A DNA stretch of 64,000 nt, taken from contig JAHCHL010000010.1 of the NCBI GenBank assembly GCA_026129745.1, positions 1-64,000 of the forward strand, read 5' to 3'. The notes under the pieces are model-generated. The model was not told where the DNA came from and ran no database searches. It saw only the letters and a program-made list of their open reading frames with translations. Both the position numbers and the translations under genes were made by a program. Numbering within the stretch: position 1 is the first letter of the stretch; every line of letters begins with the position of its first letter. This DNA is from Fimbriimonadales bacterium (GTDB lineage Bacteria; Armatimonadota; Fimbriimonadia; Fimbriimonadales; ATM1). Below are positions 43,278 through 52,410 of the stretch, in pieces.

Positions 43278-44180
43278 TCATCGTTTCCACGCTGGATAGA
43301 CGTCGTTCGCTAAATTGTTCGACACGTTTACTTGGTTCGCCCCGTTTGCGTCCATGACAAAGATCTCATAGTTGCCATCGCGGTCGGAAGTGAAGGCGAT
43401 CTTCGATCCATCAGGTGACCAATGCGGCCAAAGATCGCTCGCTGGATGGGTAGTCAATCTCGTTGGGTTCGCTCCGCTTACGTCCATGATGTAGATCTCA
43501 CTGTTGCCGTCGCGCGTGCTCGTGAAGACGATCTTCGTTCCGTCTGGAGACCATGAAGGATGGACATCGAATTCAGTATTGATCGTGAGCCTCGTTTGGG
43601 CTGTCCCGTTCGCGTTCATGGCGTAGATTTCCGCGTTGCCATCGCGGTCGCTCCTAAACACGATCTTCGTTCCGTCTGGAGACCACGAAGGTTCGGTGTC
43701 GACTGCAGCATTGTTTGTCAGTCGCGTCACGTTCGTGCCGTCCGCGTTCATGACGTAAATTTCAGAACTGCCGTCACGGTTGCTCGTAAAGGCGATCTTC
43801 GTTCCGTCTGGAGACCATGATGGCTCGTTGTCGAGCGCGATATGGTTCGTGAGCCTCGTCGGGTTCGTCCCGTCCGCGTTCATGACGTAGATTTCGAAGT
43901 TGCCGTCGCGCTCGGTGGTGAAGACGATCTTCGAACCGTCAAAAGACGCCGATCCTTCGCCGTCGAATCCGAGGCTGTTTGTGAGCCTCGTCTGATTGGT
44001 CCCGTTCGCATCCATGACGTAAACCTCGAAGTTGCCGTCACGGTTGCTGCCGAAGACGATCTTGACGACCGAGCCGCCGGTTGTGCAGCCAAACAAACCA
44101 AGCGGCAACACAAGCGCCGCAAGAAACCACGCTGAGCCAAACCGCAATCGAGCACGGCCAGCAGATGTCATTGGATTCAA
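43278..44180 (-). CDS. Lipoprotein with six PD40 beta-propeller repeats
   Basis: 300 residues. TTG start at 44180, supported by AGGAGG nine bases upstream. Signal FLAALVLPLGLFGC with lipobox LFGC. The mature protein is six repeats of about 44 residues, each with RDGNxEIYVMxADGTxxTRLT and SWSPDGTKIVFTS. One propeller of six blades fills the protein. At DNA level neighbouring repeats share long near-identical blocks (for example around 43520, 43655 and 43790), so the repeat has expanded recently. Probably an outer-surface or periplasmic binding module; no enzyme domain. Confidence 0.85.
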   Translation of the reverse strand: MNPMTSAGRARLRFGSAWFLAALVLPLGLFGCTTGGSVVKIVFGSNRDGNFEVYVMDANGTNQTRLTNSLGFDGEGSASFDGSKIVFTTERDGNFEIYVMNADGTNPTRLTNHIALDNEPSWSPDGTKIAFTSNRDGSSEIYVMNADGTNVTRLTNNAAVDTEPSWSPDGTKIVFRSDRDGNAEIYAMNANGTAQTRLTINTEFDVHPSWSPDGTKIVFTSTRDGNSEIYIMDVSGANPTRLTTHPASDLWPHWSPDGSKIAFTSDRDGNYEIFVMDANGANQVNVSNNLANDVYPAWKR

Positions 44181-44356
44181 GTTAAGGGTCCTCCTAATAA
44201 GTCTCTGCCCCTCACGTCCATCGAACGCAAGAGTTCGGGAAAATTATACAGCATGGTCGTGGCGCCGGCCCCCTCGGCTCGGACTCTCCGTATCTCACTC
44301 CAACCACCCGCCGGTGGCCTCTCTGTCTGGCATTTTGGGGTCGCCGCCCGAAAACC

Positions 44357-44582
44357 ATCGCCCGATGGAGCTTCCCCATTGCCTAATGGCTCTTCGATTA
44401 GGCTGGATCGCTCGTCCATTCTGCCTAATGCGAATCGATTAGCCCTAATGGCTCGGCCATCGAGCCTAATCGCTCGTCCACTAAGCCAAATGGCTCGTCG
44501 ATTAGGCTGAATCGCTCTTCCATTCAGCCTAATGGAGCGTCCCTACGGCTATCGGAACCGTCCATTCGGCCTATTTTTGGCC
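44357..44582. repeat. Degenerate 21-bp tandem repeat array (about 11 units)
   Basis: Units of about 21 bp with the pattern AT-T-GCCTAATGGCTCGTCC follow head to tail at 44357, 44378, 44397, 44418, 44438, 44459, 44480, 44501, 44522, 44543 and 44564. Some units carry the core in the opposite sense (ATTAGGCT versus AGCCTAAT), giving inverted pairs such as 44501-44512 with 44522-44533, a perfect 12-bp stem with a 9-base loop. The array fills most of the 470-bp gap before the M14 gene. The remaining part (44181-44356) holds only the leader of the PD40 gene. Confidence 0.8.
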
Positions 44583-44638
44583 TTGGATGCCTCCTCCGCT
44601 TGCTGTGGCGGGATCGAAGCGACTGCGTTCCGAAGCGG

Positions 44639-44650
44639 TAATCTGCGCTT
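44639..44650 (+). promoter_or_regulatory. Putative leaderless promoter of the M14 gene
   Basis: TAATCT (44639-44644), six bases, ATG at 44651. No Shine-Dalgarno site. It lies 56 bp beyond the repeat array. Confidence 0.4.
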
Positions 44651-46324
44651 ATGCCTGAGATCGCATTCGACCGCTATTACCGCTATGACGACTTGACCGC
44701 TCTGCTGCAGGCTTTCGCCAAGGAGTACGCGGATTTGGTGTCGGTGGAGTCGATCGGCAAGAGCCACGAGGGGCGCGACATTTGGCTGGCGACGGTGACG
44801 AATCGCGCGACCGGCGACGCGAAGGACAAGCCCGCGTTTTGGTGCGACGGGAATATCCATGCGAGCGAGGTGAGCGCGAGCGCGTCGGTGATGAACATCT
44901 TGTGGCAACTCGTGACGCGGTATGGGAAGGACGCGGAGGTCACGCGGGCGGTGGACACGCGGGCGTTCTATTTGGTTCCGCGCGTGAACCCGGACGGGGC
45001 GGAGTGGGCGCTCGCCGATGTGCCGAAGATCATCCGCAGCGGGACGCGGCCTTATCCTTGGGACGAGGAGGATTTTTACGGTTTGGAGCGGCAGGACATG
45101 GATGGCGACGGGCGCATTTTGAATATGCGAATCGAGGACCCGAACGGCGGCTGGAAGGTTTCGGGAGAAGAACCGCGTCTGCTGATGAAGCGCGAGCCGA
45201 GCGAGTCGGGCGGCAAGTATTACCGGCTGCTGCCGGAGGGCATCTTCCACAACTTCGACCCGCTGACGCTGAAGGGGCGGCGAATCAAGGAGGGGCTGGA
45301 CTTCAACCGAAACTTCCCGAGCCAGTGGCGGATGGAGGGCGAACAGCACGGCGCGGGGCCCTATCCGACGAGCGAGCCGGAGATTCGCGCGCTGGTCCAG
45401 GCGATCGTGGATCGGCCGAACATCTGCGGGGCGGTGACGTTTCACACGTTCAGCGGGGTGCATTTGCGCCCGCCGAGCACGAAGCCGGACGACGACATCC
45501 CGGCGGAGGATCTGTGGCTGTACAAGGAGATCGGCAAGAAGGGCGAGGAGATCACGGGGTATCCGGCGATCAGCAACTACCACGAGTTTCGGTATCACCC
45601 GAAGGAGGTGATCACGGGGGTGTTCGACGACTGGATGTTTGAGCACCGGGGCGTTTTCGCGTGGACGACGGAGATTTGGTCGCCTCAGCGGCAGGCGGGG
45701 ATTACGGATTACAAGTACATCGATTGGTTCCGGGATCACCCGCACGAGGACGACATCGCGCTGTTGAAGTGGTCGGACGAAAAGTTGGGTGGGAAAGGGT
45801 ACGTGGACTGGTACGAGTTCGAGCACCCGCAGCTGGGGAAGGTGGAGCTTGGGGGTTGGGATTCACACTTTGCGTTCCGGAATCCGCCGCCGGATTTCTT
45901 GGAGGCGGAGATATCGCCGTTCGCGGATTGGGTGGTTTGGCAGGCGCTGATTTCGCCTCGTCTGGAGGTGGCGGCGATCGACCTGCGCCCGGTTGGGGAC
46001 GGGACGGTGATCCGTTTCGCGGTGGAGAACACGGGGTATTTGCCAAGCTATGTGGCGAGGATTGGTCGGGACAAAAAGGTTTGCCGGGGCGTAATCGGAG
46101 AGATCGAGCTTGGCGAAGGCTTGAAGCTGCTATCGGGGAAGCTTCGCGAGGAGGGGCCTCAGTTGGAGGGGCGTTCACATTTGCCGAGCGCGGGATTCGG
46201 CTGGCTGCTGGAGTCGACGGATAATCGGCACGTTTTCGAGTGGACCGTGTCGGGCCATGGGAGCGTTCGTTTGATCGGTCGACATGACCGGGCCGGGCGG
46301 GTTGTCGAAGATATCGAAATTTGA
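44651..46324 (+). CDS. M14 family zinc carboxypeptidase
   Basis: 557 residues. Zinc ligands: GNIHASEVSAS (H-x2-E) and the later FHTFSG histidine. NPDGAEWA, DFNRNFP and the catalytic Glu in AWTTEIWSP mark the fold. The C-terminal ~150 residues are a beta domain (VIRFAVENTGYLPSYV) of a type often found after M14 domains. No signal peptide is evident, which is unusual for the family. The gene is distinctly richer in GC, especially in third positions, than its neighbours, suggesting transfer or a different selection. Long false ORFs on both strands result from this. Confidence 0.88.
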   Translation: MPEIAFDRYYRYDDLTALLQAFAKEYADLVSVESIGKSHEGRDIWLATVTNRATGDAKDKPAFWCDGNIHASEVSASASVMNILWQLVTRYGKDAEVTRAVDTRAFYLVPRVNPDGAEWALADVPKIIRSGTRPYPWDEEDFYGLERQDMDGDGRILNMRIEDPNGGWKVSGEEPRLLMKREPSESGGKYYRLLPEGIFHNFDPLTLKGRRIKEGLDFNRNFPSQWRMEGEQHGAGPYPTSEPEIRALVQAIVDRPNICGAVTFHTFSGVHLRPPSTKPDDDIPAEDLWLYKEIGKKGEEITGYPAISNYHEFRYHPKEVITGVFDDWMFEHRGVFAWTTEIWSPQRQAGITDYKYIDWFRDHPHEDDIALLKWSDEKLGGKGYVDWYEFEHPQLGKVELGGWDSHFAFRNPPPDFLEAEISPFADWVVWQALISPRLEVAAIDLRPVGDGTVIRFAVENTGYLPSYVARIGRDKKVCRGVIGEIELGEGLKLLSGKLREEGPQLEGRSHLPSAGFGWLLESTDNRHVFEWTVSGHGSVRLIGRHDRAGRVVEDIEI

Positions 46325-46374
46325 TGCTTTGAACTAAGTTTGGGCAGGATTCCGTCTTGAAGTTGGGCGAAAAT

Positions 46375-46400
46375 AGGACGTCAGGGCGCTTTGACGTCCT
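46375..46400 (+). terminator. Terminator hairpin after the M14 gene
   Basis: AGGACGTCA (46375-46383) pairs with TGACGTCCT (46392-46400) around an 8-base loop, followed by TTCCGTT. Confidence 0.5.
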
Positions 46401-46460
46401 TTCCGTTCATCTTGGCGTCAATCGTGGCGCCAATGTCAGCAAAGTTGAGGGAGGATGCAA

Positions 46461-49064
46461 ATGTTTGCATCGATCATTGCGATAGTTCTGGGCATGGGTG
46501 GACAGGTTGCTCCTGTCCCTTCGGTTGAAGAATTGACGGTCCGCCGCACGGGCGGGACGTTTGAGGTGTTGCGATCCGACGGGCACGTGATTCACACGAC
46601 GACGGCGCGGGTCGGCGATGCACGCTTGATTCGGCTTGGCGGTTCTTCGGGCCAAGTTGCGACTTGGACGGAGACGTCTGGCAGGACGAGTGTTCCGTTT
46701 TTCGGCGTTTCACTTACGGGCGGCGAGTTCGAGCGAGTGGCACAAGCGGACAACAAGATTCATTTGCGTTATGCGCAGTTCGACCCGGCGCAAGCGGTTC
46801 CGACGGTTCCGGCTGCGCTGAAGGCAAGCAGTGATTCTCGCGCATACATCGTGCAGTTTGTTTCTCAGACTTTGGATGAATATCGCTCGGCGATTCGGAG
46901 CGTCGGCGGCGAGATTTACAACTATCTTCCAAGCAATGCGTACATTTGCAATCTGTCGGCAGAAGGCGCAAGTGCGCTGCGTCAGTTGCCGTTTGTTCGA
47001 TATGTCGGATTCTATGAGCCGGCGTACCGCATAGAAGAAGGGCTTCGGGCTTCGCTCGCATCGGGCAAGCTGGGCAATGGGCGCTATTTCATTCAGATGG
47101 TCGGCGATGACGTGCTCCTCAAGCGCGCAACTGCGTTTCAGCTTTCGACAATTGGCGCCATCGTCGAAAGCGCACCCGACGAAGGCATTCTGATTGAGGC
47201 TTACATGACTCCCGGACAGCTTGTTGCTGCTGCGCATCTCGATGGGATTATGTGGATTGAGCCGTGGTCTGCTCCAGAACCGGATATGGACAACGTCCGG
47301 ATTATCAGCGGAGCCAACTACATCAACACGTTTGGCACCTTTCGCGGTCAAGGGGTCAATGCGCACGTCATCGACGGTGGCGTTCGCGCAACGCACCAAG
47401 CATTCGCGGGACGGCTAACTGTACGCTCCAATTCAACGTCCACGAGTCACGGAACAAGCACGACCGGTTGTGTCGGTGGCAGCGGCGCTGCGAATGCGGC
47501 AGGTACTGGAATGATGCCGGACTGCCAATTGATCTTTTCTGTGTATTCGACAAGTTGGTCTACAGCTCAGCGGCTTGCTTTGACGCAAGACACGGTAAAC
47601 ATCCATCAATGTGTTGTTGAGTCGAACAGTTGGGGCAACCCTCAAACGACCGAGTACACAAGCGTTTCTGCGCAAATGGACGAAATCATCTTCAAGACTG
47701 ATTTGACCATTCTGAATTCGCAAAGCAACACCGGCAATCAGAACTCTCGTCCGCAAGCATGGGCGAAGAACATCGTCTCAATCGGTGGAATCAGCCACTA
47801 TAACAACGCGATACTCTCCGACGACCAATGGACTTCTGCGAGCATCGGCCCTGCTGCCGACGGAAGGCTGAAGCCAGATATGTCGTTCTACTACGATTCG
47901 ATCCTTTGTCCATCGAGCACCAGCGACACGTCGTACACGACATCGTTCGGTGGAACGAGCGCAGCGACTCCGATGACCGCTGGCGCGTTTGGCCTCTTCC
48001 ACGAAATGTGGCACAAGGGACTGTTCTTTAATACCGCGATGGGTTCGACGGTTTTCCAGAATAGACCGAAGGCAACTTTGGCGAAGGCTTGGATGATCGC
48101 GTCTGCTCGCCAGTACAGCTTTTCTGGCACAGGCCACAACTTGTCTCGCTACAAGCAAGGCTGGGGACTGCCAGATCTTCAGAAGATCTACGACATGCGA
48201 AATCGATTCTTCTGGATCAACGAGACGGACATTCTTCAGAACCTTCAAACGAAAACGTATCGAATCTTTGTGCCTGCTGGGACTCCGCAACTGAACGTCA
48301 CTCTTGCCTACAACGACTATTGGGGCACGACGTCAGCGACGCAGCACAGAATCAATGCTGTCGGTGTTCGAGTCATCGGTCCGACCGGCACGAACTGGTA
48401 TGGAAACAACGGCCTCGCTGCTGGAAACTTCAACACTTCGGGCGGAACATGGAACTTGATCGACAACGTTCAATGCGTGATTCTGAATGCACCAGCATCC
48501 GGAGTCTATACAATTGAAGTTCGTGCGAATGAAGTCAACGTAGACGGACACGTCGAAACGCCAGAAGTCGATGTCGACTATTCGTTGGTCGTTCTTGGCG
48601 GGGCCCCGTGGGCAGCGCATCAAAGTGTAGCGACTACGTTTGGGGTTCACGTTGGCGGAGGACTCGATGAGTTGCTTCTAAGCGACAACCTACGGTATCG
48701 CGTGCGAGAAGCTCCGCCAATCGCACTTGGCGGGCCCAACGTTACTGTCGAGACTACGCTTGCTGCGCCAACAAATGCAGGAACCCTCCTCGAAGTTGGC
48801 GTCGAACACCGCGCAACTGCAATCGGAGTAACAGGAAAGATCTCCCTATTCAATGTGGCTCAAAACAGATGGGACGAGATCTCTTCTCAGGTGCTCACAG
48901 GGGCAGATTCTCTGCAGACTGCCACAGTAACGACGAACGTCAATGACTATATCAATTCAAGCGGCAATACGATTAGAGTGCGTACCTCGTACTTTGGCGG
49001 CGCTGCGGCATCCATCGGCTGGAATGCGGAAATCGATCAAGTAAGGGTCCATTTGCAGCCTTAG
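46461..49064 (+). CDS. S8 family subtilisin-like serine peptidase, exported
   Basis: 867 residues from the ATG at 46461, fixed by GGGAGG at 46449-46454 (the ATG at 46455 would overlap it). Signal MFASIIAIVLGMGGQVAPVP. An N-terminal ~260-residue region contains an inhibitor-like propeptide (AYIVQFVSQTLDEYRSAI). The catalytic domain spans about 270-560: Asp in NAHVIDGGVRATH, His in TSHGTSTTGCVGG, Asn in ESNSWG, Ser in GTSAATPMTAG. The C-terminal part has beta-sandwich modules. Likely a secreted degradative protease. A strong terminator follows. Confidence 0.92.
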   Translation: MFASIIAIVLGMGGQVAPVPSVEELTVRRTGGTFEVLRSDGHVIHTTTARVGDARLIRLGGSSGQVATWTETSGRTSVPFFGVSLTGGEFERVAQADNKIHLRYAQFDPAQAVPTVPAALKASSDSRAYIVQFVSQTLDEYRSAIRSVGGEIYNYLPSNAYICNLSAEGASALRQLPFVRYVGFYEPAYRIEEGLRASLASGKLGNGRYFIQMVGDDVLLKRATAFQLSTIGAIVESAPDEGILIEAYMTPGQLVAAAHLDGIMWIEPWSAPEPDMDNVRIISGANYINTFGTFRGQGVNAHVIDGGVRATHQAFAGRLTVRSNSTSTSHGTSTTGCVGGSGAANAAGTGMMPDCQLIFSVYSTSWSTAQRLALTQDTVNIHQCVVESNSWGNPQTTEYTSVSAQMDEIIFKTDLTILNSQSNTGNQNSRPQAWAKNIVSIGGISHYNNAILSDDQWTSASIGPAADGRLKPDMSFYYDSILCPSSTSDTSYTTSFGGTSAATPMTAGAFGLFHEMWHKGLFFNTAMGSTVFQNRPKATLAKAWMIASARQYSFSGTGHNLSRYKQGWGLPDLQKIYDMRNRFFWINETDILQNLQTKTYRIFVPAGTPQLNVTLAYNDYWGTTSATQHRINAVGVRVIGPTGTNWYGNNGLAAGNFNTSGGTWNLIDNVQCVILNAPASGVYTIEVRANEVNVDGHVETPEVDVDYSLVVLGGAPWAAHQSVATTFGVHVGGGLDELLLSDNLRYRVREAPPIALGGPNVTVETTLAAPTNAGTLLEVGVEHRATAIGVTGKISLFNVAQNRWDEISSQVLTGADSLQTATVTTNVNDYINSSGNTIRVRTSYFGGAAASIGWNAEIDQVRVHLQP

Positions 49065-49076
49065 CCGACCTTCTCG

Positions 49077-49120
49077 AGCCGCCCACCGACAGCTTGTCGG
49101 TGGGCGGCTTTCTTCTTGTT
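49077..49120 (+). terminator. Strong intrinsic terminator of the subtilase gene
   Basis: A perfect 14-bp stem (49077-49090 with 49096-49109, core GCCCACCGAC), AGCTT loop, then TTCTTCTTGTT. The clearest intrinsic terminator of a protein gene in the window. Confidence 0.85.
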
Positions 49121-49139
49121 GGCAGTAAACTATTCGGCA

Positions 49140-50165
49140 ATGCATGGCTTCTTTGTCGGCTCAATACAGGTTGACCCTCCCATTCTGCTTGCGCCGATGG
49201 AGGATGTGACGAGCGCTTCATTTCGCCTGATAACAAAGCGCATCGCGAAACCGGGACTAATGTTCACCGAATTCGTCAGCGCAATGGCGATTCATCACAA
49301 CGCCAGAAAGACGATCAAGAAAATGATTGTTCACGAAGGAGAACGGCCGATTGGAATTCAGATATTCGGCAGCGATGTCGATACGATGGTTGAAGCGGCC
49401 AACTTGAGTGTCGAGATGGGTGCTGACATCGTCGACATCAACATGGGATGCTGGGTCCCGAAAGTTTGCAAAACGGGCGCAGGTGCCGCACTGCTCAAAG
49501 ATCCTAAAGCAGCAGAAAGGATCGTCTCAGCCGTAGTTCGCAGTGTTAGCGTTCCTGTCACCGTGAAAGTCCGCGCTGGTTGGCACTACGATTTGTACAC
49601 CGCGCCCGACCTTGCACGGCGCTTCGAACAGGCAGGCGCGAAGATGCTAACGCTCCATGCAAGGTTTGCCAAGCAAGGCTTTGATGGTAACGCGAACTGG
49701 AAGCTCATTGAAGACTTGCGAAAGGCAATCTCGATTCCGCTTGCCGGAAATGGCGATGTGCGGACTCCGAACGACGCGCTTCGAATGTTTAGGGAAACTG
49801 GCTGCGACGGAGTGATGGTCGGACGAACAGCTATTGGAAACCCATGGGCATTGCGAGCGATAACAGAGGCTGTTTGTGGACTGCCAGCCTCGTCACCTCC
49901 TTCATTAGATGAACGCGTTTCGACTGCTCTCGAGCACGCTCGACTGGCAATCGACTTGGAGCGACAAAACGCAATCGATAACAAGCTCGATGCGGAGTTG
50001 GTCGCAATGCGATCCTTGCGAGGCATTCTTCCCCTCTATATAAAAGGTGAGCCTGGAGCAGCAGAAATCAGAAACTGCATCACGAAGACCGAACGTTTTG
50101 ATGAACTGGAACGAGTTCTCAAAAGCTACGTCACCGATCGGCAACTACGCAGTATCCCTGCATAA
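49140..50165 (+). CDS. dusB: tRNA-dihydrouridine synthase (DusB-type)
   Basis: Flavoenzyme reducing uridines in the tRNA D-loop. 341 residues from MHGFFVGSIQV. LAPMEDVTSASFR is the FMN-binding start, INMGCWVPKVCKTGAGAALL has the catalytic Cys region (the family usually reads NxGCPxxKV, here GCWVPKV), KVRAGW and LTLHARFAKQGFDG follow, and GNGDVRTPNDALRM and DGVMVGRTAIGNPW close the barrel. TAAACT sits eight bases before the ATG. Confidence 0.9.
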   Translation: MHGFFVGSIQVDPPILLAPMEDVTSASFRLITKRIAKPGLMFTEFVSAMAIHHNARKTIKKMIVHEGERPIGIQIFGSDVDTMVEAANLSVEMGADIVDINMGCWVPKVCKTGAGAALLKDPKAAERIVSAVVRSVSVPVTVKVRAGWHYDLYTAPDLARRFEQAGAKMLTLHARFAKQGFDGNANWKLIEDLRKAISIPLAGNGDVRTPNDALRMFRETGCDGVMVGRTAIGNPWALRAITEAVCGLPASSPPSLDERVSTALEHARLAIDLERQNAIDNKLDAELVAMRSLRGILPLYIKGEPGAAEIRNCITKTERFDELERVLKSYVTDRQLRSIPA

Positions 50166-50182
50166 CAGTTGCTCAACAGGAT

Positions 50183-51814
50183 TCAGAATAGTCCTGATAT
50201 CTTCCCTGTGCCGTCGATATCGATACGTTCTGCTGCTGCAGACCTGCCTAATCCAGGCATTAGCAATATGTCACCAGCATGTGCGACAAGAAAGCCCGCG
50301 CCCGCCGAAAGCGTGACATCTCTAAGTTTGATTTTGAATCCCTTCGGGGCGCCTTTGAGCTTCGGATCAGCAGAGAGGCTGTATTGAGTCTTGGCTACGC
50401 AGATTGGCAGATCAGGAAATCCATTCGATTCTGCCCAAGCCATGTGCTTCGCCGCAGCATTGGAGATTTCAACGCACTCTCCTCCGTAAGCGTGCTTCAC
50501 AATTGAATTCAGCTTAGCTTCCTCTGTGTCTGTTGGCTCGTAAAGCCGCTTAGACACACTGGGTCTTGTGCAGAGATCAACGACTTGCTCGGCTAAATCC
50601 ACGCAACCATCTCCTCCTCTTAGCCAAGGGCTTGATGTAACGCAAGAGACTCCCAGTGACTGGCATAGATCGGAAATTCGTTCATGTTGCTCCTTTGAGT
50701 CTGTATGGAACTCATTGATCGCGACAGTCATTGGAACTTCGTACATTTGCAAATGCGAAATGTGCTTTCGCACATTGTCGAATCCCGCAACTATGTCGCC
50801 ATCGCCATGGTGCTCTAACGCTCGAACTGTGACGACCAATACAATTGCATTGGGTGATCTGCCCAACTCGTGCGTTACGATGTTCATGAACTTTTCTGCG
50901 CCAAGGTCCGCTCCGAACCCTGCCTCAGTCACGACATAGTCCGCCAATCCTAACGCGCACTGCGTTGCGATAACGGAAGAACATCCATGGGCAATGTTTC
51001 CAAATGGTCCGCCATGAACAAATGCGGGCCCGCCTTCCATCGTCTGCACCAAGTTAGGCCGAATCGCGTCGCGAAGCAATGCCGCCATCGCGCTGGACGC
51101 ATTGAGATCTCTCGCTGTAACTGCACGCTTGTCTGGTGTGAGCCCAACGATAATATTGCCCAGCCTTGACTTTAGTTCATCGATCGATTTAGAAAGGCAA
51201 AGCACGGCCATGACTTCACTTGCTGGAGCGACAACGAAACCATCTTGTCTCGGATAGCCGTTCGAAAGCCCACCAAGTCCGACGACAATCGACCGCAAAG
51301 CGCGGTCATTCATGTCAATCGTTCGCGGCCAAGAGATGTTTCTCACGTCGAGGCCGTGGGGATTGCCATGCATGATCGACGCGTCGATCATCGCGCTCAA
51401 CAAATTGTGGGCAGCGCAAATCGCTGGAAAGTCACCGGTGAAGAATAGGTTGATGTCTTCCATCGGAAGCACTTGGCTGTACCCTCCGCCTGCAGCACCG
51501 CCTTTGATACCAAAGACAGGGCCGAGCGCAGGTTCGCGTAGCGCAGGCACTGCCCTTCTGCCTGCCCTATTAAGGGCTTGGGCAAGTCCGACGCAAGTTG
51601 TCGTTTTCCCTTCGCCAGCAGCAGTCGGTGTCAGCGCAGTTACCAAGATCAGGTTTCCGTGCTGCTGCGATCGCAAGCGATCCATCCCCTCATACGTAAG
51701 CTTTCCTTTATAATTTCCGAGTGGTTCGCAGTCGGTTTCCGACAATCCACACTCTTCCGCAATCTCTGCAATTCGGCGCAGCTTGACTGATTGGGCAATC
51801 TCAAGATTCGTCAT
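50183..51814 (-). CDS. fhs: Formate-tetrahydrofolate ligase
   Basis: ATP-dependent activation of formate to 10-formyl-THF for one-carbon metabolism. 543 residues, normal. P-loop TPTAAGEGKTTTCVGLAQAL at about 61-80, EPALGPVFGIKGGAAGGGYSQ is highly conserved, and GGPFVHGGPFGNIAHG and LPVMPG-like PGDILLMPGLGRS lie further on. Its ATG overlaps the recR stop by 4 bp, so it is the last gene of the ffs-dnaX-ybaB-recR-fhs group. Linking fhs to this replication-repair group is unusual. Confidence 0.95.
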   Translation of the reverse strand: MTNLEIAQSVKLRRIAEIAEECGLSETDCEPLGNYKGKLTYEGMDRLRSQQHGNLILVTALTPTAAGEGKTTTCVGLAQALNRAGRRAVPALREPALGPVFGIKGGAAGGGYSQVLPMEDINLFFTGDFPAICAAHNLLSAMIDASIMHGNPHGLDVRNISWPRTIDMNDRALRSIVVGLGGLSNGYPRQDGFVVAPASEVMAVLCLSKSIDELKSRLGNIIVGLTPDKRAVTARDLNASSAMAALLRDAIRPNLVQTMEGGPAFVHGGPFGNIAHGCSSVIATQCALGLADYVVTEAGFGADLGAEKFMNIVTHELGRSPNAIVLVVTVRALEHHGDGDIVAGFDNVRKHISHLQMYEVPMTVAINEFHTDSKEQHERISDLCQSLGVSCVTSSPWLRGGDGCVDLAEQVVDLCTRPSVSKRLYEPTDTEEAKLNSIVKHAYGGECVEISNAAAKHMAWAESNGFPDLPICVAKTQYSLSADPKLKGAPKGFKIKLRDVTLSAGAGFLVAHAGDILLMPGLGRSAAAERIDIDGTGKISGLF

Positions 51815-52410
51815 ATTTCGCGCCGATACTCGAACGCACTGAGAAGCGTCGCCTGATCTGCAAAGTCCAAATCACCACCAATCGGCATGCCGTGTGCCAA
51901 CCGAGTAACTTTCACGCCGATCGGTCTAAGGAGTTGCGCAAGATAGAGCGCAGTTGCGTCACCTTCGACTGTGGGGTTCGTCGCAAGAATCACTTCGGCG
52001 ACACTGCCACTTTCTAATCTCGCCAGGAGTTCACGGATCTTCAGTCGCTCTGGACCAACTCCATCCATTGGACTCAGGACTCCGTGCAAAACGTGGTACG
52101 TTCCACGAAACTCGTTCATTCGCTCGATCGCAGTTACGTCTTTCGCTTCCGCTACAACACATATCAGCGATGGATCGCGCTTTGGGTCCGAACAGATGGC
52201 GCAGATTGATGCTTCGCTGAATCCCTGGCACCTCTCACACAAAGTCATGCGGTCTCGAGCATCGCGAATGGCATCAGCTAAACGGCGGACATCTTCTTCA
52301 GGTTGACCAAGAATGTGATAGGCAAGCCGCTGCGCAGACTTTGGGCCAACTCCTGGCAGCTTCTCTAATTGACTGATAAGTGTTGCGAGAGGCTTCGCAA
52401 ACAGCATCAC
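51811..52410 (-). CDS. recR: Recombination mediator protein RecR
   Basis: Works with RecF/RecO to load RecA at gaps. 199 residues. The helix-hairpin-helix is LEKLPGVGPKSAQRLAYHIL, the Cys4 zinc finger CERCQGFSEASICAIC, the Toprim domain starts ICVVAEAKDVTAIE, and THLAHGMPIGGDL-like VTRLAHGMPIGGDLDF ends the fold. Coupled to ybaB upstream by a 4-bp overlap, the conserved dnaX-ybaB-recR order. Confidence 0.96.
   Translation of the reverse strand: MMLFAKPLATLISQLEKLPGVGPKSAQRLAYHILGQPEEDVRRLADAIRDARDRMTLCERCQGFSEASICAICSDPKRDPSLICVVAEAKDVTAIERMNEFRGTYHVLHGVLSPMDGVGPERLKIRELLARLESGSVAEVILATNPTVEGDATALYLAQLLRPIGVKVTRLAHGMPIGGDLDFADQATLLSAFEYRREI

Noticed and set aside
44357-44582. Possible CRISPR array.
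   Set aside because: Units are contiguous and degenerate with no unique spacers, and no cas genes are present.
44549-45826. 425-aa open frame on the minus strand opposite the M14 gene, with Arg/Pro/His-rich translation.
   Set aside because: It is the antisense shadow of a GC-rich gene; the plus strand has a complete carboxypeptidase with active-site motifs, and the minus translation has no domain-like pattern.
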